A stretch of DNA of 64,000 bases from Branchiostoma lanceolatum (Eukaryota > Chordata > Leptocardii > Amphioxiformes > Branchiostomatidae). The stretch lies in the NCBI RefSeq assembly GCF_035083965.1, contig NC_089725.1, positions 28,653,925-28,717,924 of the forward strand, read 5' to 3'. Made by a program: the position numbers and the translations under genes. The notes below the pieces were generated by a model. It saw only the letters and a list, made by a program, of their open reading frames with translations, had not been told where the DNA came from and searched no databases. Positions 59,192-64,000 of this stretch are shown here, in pieces; the first letter of the stretch is position 1, and every line of letters starts with the position of its first letter.

Positions 59192-62100
59192 TACATATAA
59201 CTTTCTGCAATACCATCAGAGCTACCACCGCATATCTACTTGGTTTTTGGCAGAAGAAGAAGAAGAGGAAGAAGAACAGGCAAGAAAAACCAGTATATCC
59301 CCCTTTCCACTCGAAGGGGAATATAATAATTATATGGAACGATAAAAGGATACGCAAACATCCTAGCCCTTTTAATCACGTCATGGAGTGTTTTGACTTG
59401 TACATCTGCTTGACGGTTGATTTTTGCTAATGTGATTATTTCAGACTTCGTTTAAAACTTGTAGGAGTCGACAAACTTCACAAAAAGCCTGTGTAATTCC
59501 CGCGGTCAGTGTGAATTATAAGTAATGAAGCAAACACTCCGCGCAATAATATAAATTGTGTATCAGTTGTATAAAATACAACATTGCGAAATCGGAACGC
59601 TTCTTTGCGAGCGGGCCCTTTCTACAGCTTCCGTCCGCCACCAGAGTCCGCCACCGTCCGCCACCCAAGCTCCGCTACTGGCCGGGAGCGGAGCTAAAAA
59701 GGCTCCAGGTTCTCAGGCAAATGTTGATAATCGGACACAAGGTCTGGTTGCAATTATGCCACTGAACACGCCCGGCTGATGGCCCGCGGGGATTGGTATG
59801 TCTACAGTCATGTGACTAGACCCGGCGGTTTTTCCAAACGGCTTTCAAAAATCGGGTGCCCATTTCGTGTCCTACTTAGTACTTGTTTCTGCCGTGTTCT
59901 CGCTTAAGCTTCGTGGGTAAGTTGGCTGATGTGTTGTGGGAACAGGGAATCTGTAATCCTTCATCCAGGTTCAGGATTATACTCAACCATAGGATGGATA
60001 TTCTTTAGGAAACCAAGGAGGAAACCAATCTGCCGGTGAATATTTTTGGCGGTCACTGATCACTGGCCGCCCAGAAATACGGACACGCGGTATGCCCTCG
60101 GGTGAGCCTACAACAACAACCACTACTGCTTAGTTTATAGAGAAGGTAAGCCTTTATGTTGCTTGAATGATAGTTTGATTCAAATGCCACTTTCGCTACA
60201 TTTTACATGTATCTCCGTCAACCCAGTAAGCTGGGGGTGGGGGGGTGCGGGGGCTTAATTTTTTTGAACGGATCATGTAGGATCAAGATGATTGACAGTC
60301 ACCGTCTGGGACTTTGGACTAAATTATCCGTTATTCGGGATGGTCAATCGCAAGAAACCTTTGAGCTTGTCGACTTTTTTTACCGAGATGTGTTAAGTTG
60401 AAAGTTGGATGTTGAGAGGTTCAACAGTCTGATAGGCTTGAATCGCCCCGGGCATGTTTCCGTTCACCACCCCGGGCAAGGCGTCTGGAAAGGGTTAAAC
60501 AGACAAGGGTTCGTCCTCCTGCTGTGAAGTTATTTTCAGAGGCATCCGAATCTCCAAGCAGATGTGTTGTTTTGTGAAGCATGTTTACGGAACGAATTTT
60601 ACATCTTTATTGACATTTCTTTAGGTTCCTTTGAAATGAAGTGGTTATATAGTAAGGGTAAGGTGGGAAATGGTCACAGACAAAACGTATTTCCTTAGTC
60701 AGGCAGGCTAGGCTCTGAGAGAGGACAGATGTTTTCCTTTTGTCATTTTCTAATGCCTGCCCATCATAAGAGATAAAAGTATGTTTGGTGAATTATGCAA
60801 TTTCTCTGTTCAAAGAGTAACGTTTTCCTGTGTGACTGGAAGGTGTACATTGTATCACTATGTAATATTTATAAAACCTATAGTCCTATACACATACGTT
60901 GTGCTCATTTTTACAAATATCATTTCAAAACCTTTCGCCTTGATAGCTTGTTCGGTACTCTCCAAGCAGAGGTAAGGTCCAAGGTATTTTCGCAGTATTT
61001 TATACGTTTTTCTATTTGTGCAGTTTTTGGTTCTGGTGGATTCAAATGCCGTCGCTCGCCTGTCTGAACTCTCCGAATACAAGCAGATGAGTCACAAGCG
61101 CGCACGACCTGCCCATATATTGTGTTTACGCTGTTCAAATTCAATGAAATTGGCACGACAATGATCCACGATTTCCAGGCCTGGGATCGACATGATTGAT
61201 ATGGTTAAACAATATCCTTCGCTGTGAACTCAGTTAAAATGTAAAAAAAAACCCTGGGTAGAACGGGCGCTGGTCGCCAAATCTACGTTCTTGTCCATAG
61301 ATTCGCGACCAGGCCCTGATTGACGCGCCAGTCGCTTGTCCTGTGTCAGGGCAAGTCAAAAATCGAGCATCGCTAAGCGTTCTGTTTAAAAAGATAAATG
61401 AATAGATAAATAAATAAATAGAAAAAATGGATAAGCAAACGAGCCACATTCCTGACGTACATGCACAACTTAGCCATTGGACTGTGGACTCGAGGTTTGT
61501 CTAAAAACAAACTGGAAACAAATTTATTTGGGATACAAAATTTATTCGCACACAGCTACGCTCGATAATATTAGTAAAAGCACGTGCTTTTGGGTGCTAC
61601 CAAGTAGATAAAAAATCAAGAGCCTTTTATCTAGACGAATTGAGCTCACAAGGTAAGTTTTTAAATCCTAATATGGTAGCAAAATACTTATAGAGAAATG
61701 TCATACAGTACAATATGTAGATATAAACTCTCATTCGAATGAAACTGCATCATTTTTGTTCTTAGTGAGATGGACTAGTCCCAAATACTGGGTTAGGGAG
61801 AAATGGTGGACCGATCGGTACACACTCACTACTAAGTGAGTGAGTGTGCCGATCGGTCCACCATTTCTCTTATCGCCTTAGTTTGTATACATTTCGTAAA
61901 AATATGATACGATTTGAAGGATAAATAGACAATATGAGATATCATTCTGTATATCTATGGTACAAAAAACCGATGAAATACTGTTCCCCGGAGCTCTTCG
62001 TGTTTTTACTGGAGCTGTTCCCAGCAGGTTCGTCACGGGATAACATTGCACGGGGGCAAGTCAGGGCTCGGACATGTGACAACAGGCCTCATTTACATCT

Positions 62101-62740
62101 TCGGATAACATCGGAGCCAATGCATACCGGTTTCTGATGACAATTTGTCTTCGGATATGTTCGGTCCATGCCTTATATGGGTGGTTCACGTGGTAGAGGC
62201 GTGCCCTTTCCCTCGGCGTTTTGAATTAGATATTTGGAAAGGTCCTCTTCCCGTGGCAGTGATACAATTTTTGCACAAGCTAATTTCGGTAGTAGCCGGA
62301 GTATGTGGGTAAGATATTTTCAGAAAATAATTTTACACGACCATGACAGTTTGTGACCAACATTTCCAGATAATGCTGATCCTTTTTCTCGAAATCTGCC
62401 ACAAAGGGACGTAAGTTAGGTGTTGAGACGTGAAGCGGAGAATCCTGACATTGTTTTTTTAACATAAAGTTTTGCTGTTTTTAAATTAACCGATGTAATG
62501 TACATGTATTTTTGTGTTTGAATTTGTTGAATTTGAGTAAAAAATGCCAACGCTACAGCGTCAAGAACTTGAGACTAACCCTCGCGCGCTCCAAGATCGG
62601 CATCTTGGGACACTGCGCCCGTGCGCCGCTTAATCCATTTTGCGCCCTGGACGTTCGTTCTTGGAGGCGGTACAAGTGCTTGATTCCCCGTGCTGACAAT
62701 CTTGACCAGAGCCACGTTGATCTAAGTATTTGTATATTCA
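59192..62740. other. Intergenic, no gene recognised
   Basis: A (GAA)n run lies near 59,250-59,280. GC-rich sequence at 59.6-60.1 kb has two good plus-strand donor-like sites (GGTAAGTTGG near 59,919 and AAGGTAAGCC near 60,144). A promoter or untranslated first exon of a plus-strand gene is possible but unproven. Single ACTCTCCAAGCAGAGG-type ends occur near 60.55 and 60.96 kb. Confidence 0.35.
61798..61869. repeat. Hairpin with ~30-bp arms
   Basis: GAGAAATGGTGGACCGATCG at the left is matched inverted at the right by CGATCGGTCCACCATTTCTC. There is one 2-base length difference in the inner arm. The loop is GTGAGTGA-like. Confidence 0.85.
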
Positions 62741-62749
62741 TCGAATCCA

Positions 62750-63187
62750 TCCGTGACGGGACGCCCGTCCGAGGCTCCAACGGACCCCGTCCATACACGC
62801 CCCACTGTGACGGGACGCCGTCCAGAGCCCATTTGCGCCGCCATAAATCCCGTCCGCGCCGCCCATAAAAGCGTCCCGACCCATCCGGGACCCCGTCCGC
62901 AAAGGCGTCCCTACCCGTCCCCGAGCCCGTCCCCGAGCCCGTCCGGGCGGCCGTCCCGACGGCCACCCGTCCCCGAACCCGTCCCCGAACCCGTCCCGGA
63001 CGCCGTCCCCGACGCCGTCCGAGGCGTCCAAGTGGCCAATTTGGACGGGTCCGGGGCGTCCCCGGCCGTCCGGGCCGTCCCAGCACCAGTCAAATCTGCC
63101 ATCAGGAACGGGTGGCCGTCCCGGGCGGGATGCCGTCGGGGACGGGCGTCCGAGCCGTCCGGGACGCTTTAATTTTCACAGAGGCAT
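62750..63187. repeat. GC-rich CCGTCC array, right copy
   Basis: A very GC-rich block of GGGACGCCGTCC, CCCGTCCCCGAA and similar units. It ends with GTCCGGGACGCTTTAATTTT then CACAGAGGC, the reverse complement of the head of the 48.0-kb array. Several long open frames (Gly/Arg/Asp- or Pro/Ser-rich) exist on both strands only because of the composition. Confidence 0.75.
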
Positions 63188-63189
63188 GC

Positions 63190-64000
63190 TTCCTGTTATG
63201 ATCACAACTCATTCATCATGGTCAAGTCACCATGAACATACCACGCCTTCATGCAGGTTTTTTAACGTATAGACACTATAATGTTACATATAACTTACAC
63301 TATAACTGAACAAACTAATGTTTTGGTTTTAGTACAGGTCTAGATCTACTTGACATAGTATCTGAATGCTATGACATTCAAAAAACAACAACTTAGTTGG
63401 GAAAATTCCACATAATATGTGGTTGCTCTGAACAGAATGGTCAAGCCTACAACAGTGGTCAAGGATGCGTAAAACACAAAAGTTTCTTATGAAGTTCATA
63501 AATGACCTGAATGGTTTTCAATTCAAACCTTAAGGAAGTATCAAAAAGTGAACATTTGTCGGGAGAAGTGCACAATGTACTGCAGAGTTCCTGCCAGCTG
63601 AGACATTAAATTGGCCTCTTTTTTGGTGGTGGTGTTCAACTGTGTTTCGGGGCATCCAATAGATTTTTGTCAGAATGTCAACATTCACACGAATCTTCCT
63701 ATAACATACCAAATTGAATGAAAATCACGTGTCTGGTTTTCCTTTTTCATTTTGAGTTGAAATTTGCCAGTGAAAATGTGGAAAACAGAATTCTGGAGGG
63801 CTTAAGAAATGCCAACATTTTCAGGGAGTCAGCATCTGATGCCCAGGATGCTGCTGTTCTCTTTCAATTTGTACTTGACACTTTTGGCTCTCCCCTCTAC
63901 CATGAACGCCAAAATTTGAATTGAGTCTGGCTGAATGCTCAATGTACAGTGCCTTCTATTTCACCCTGCTGGTATCTGTATGCCATTGCTGCCACTGATA
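63190..64000. other. Right edge, no gene recognised
   Basis: One open stretch near 63,718-63,924 (plus strand) includes an acidic, helix-like string, but without a known domain or splice evidence. Nothing further can be supported. Confidence 0.35.

Noticed and set aside
62553..63172. Arg/Gly-rich and Pro/Ser-rich frames on both strands
   Set aside because: They lie in the CCGTCC-type GC array. Both strands and several frames are open and none has a domain.
1..64000. CRISPR arrays, operons or bacterial islands
   Set aside because: The repeats are contiguous satellites without spacer structure. The gene is spliced and the composition and transposons are animal-like.

Overview
This is a eukaryotic, intron-rich window from an invertebrate animal. 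The best guess is a lancelet (Branchiostoma): the one large gene is a receptor-type polycystin with many short introns and phase-1 shuffled extracellular modules, set among tRNA-derived SINEs, short hAT-like elements, hairpin-headed repeats and minisatellites. The genus is inferred from general resemblance and was not tested by any search.

The window is dominated by one minus-strand gene running from about 46.2 kb down to 15.58 kb. I could join 39 coding exons (about 2,395 residues). Every internal junction has splice sites and a matching reading phase. In protein order it holds: a Cys-rich module, a thrombospondin type-1 repeat, an SRCR domain, a module of about 170 residues that I cannot name, two EGF repeats, an REJ region, a GAIN/GPS autoproteolysis site, a PLAT domain, eleven membrane segments with the polycystin extracellular (TOP) domain and channel domain, and an Arg/Glu-rich C-terminal tail. 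A polyadenylation signal lies about 50 bases past the stop. The first exon with the initiator Met and signal peptide was not found, so the 5' end is open. The design suggests a surface sensor: adhesive modules in front, a self-cleaving stalk, and a channel-like membrane part.

The left flank (1-15.5 kb) has no gene I can support. It holds transposon remnants, a tRNA-derived SINE, 19-bp minisatellites and, at 11.26-11.49 kb, a near-identical 231-bp copy of part of the last polycystin exon lodged inside a hairpin-headed repeat. The introns carry minisatellites, three tandem duplications that copy exon edges, two hAT-like insertions with clear 8-bp target duplications, and a 1.09-kb inverted-repeat element nested in another repeat.

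The right flank (46.3-64 kb) is also without a supportable gene. It holds foldback elements (one with perfect 50-bp arms), a family sharing the end ACTCTCCAAGCAGAGG, a 146-bp satellite carrying TTAGGGTTAGGG in most units, a 144-bp satellite with alternating unit types that runs into a 127-bp satellite, a 1.27-kb pogo/Tigger-like element, and two GC-rich CCGTCC arrays in opposite orientation 15 kb apart. All counts and identities were made by eye.
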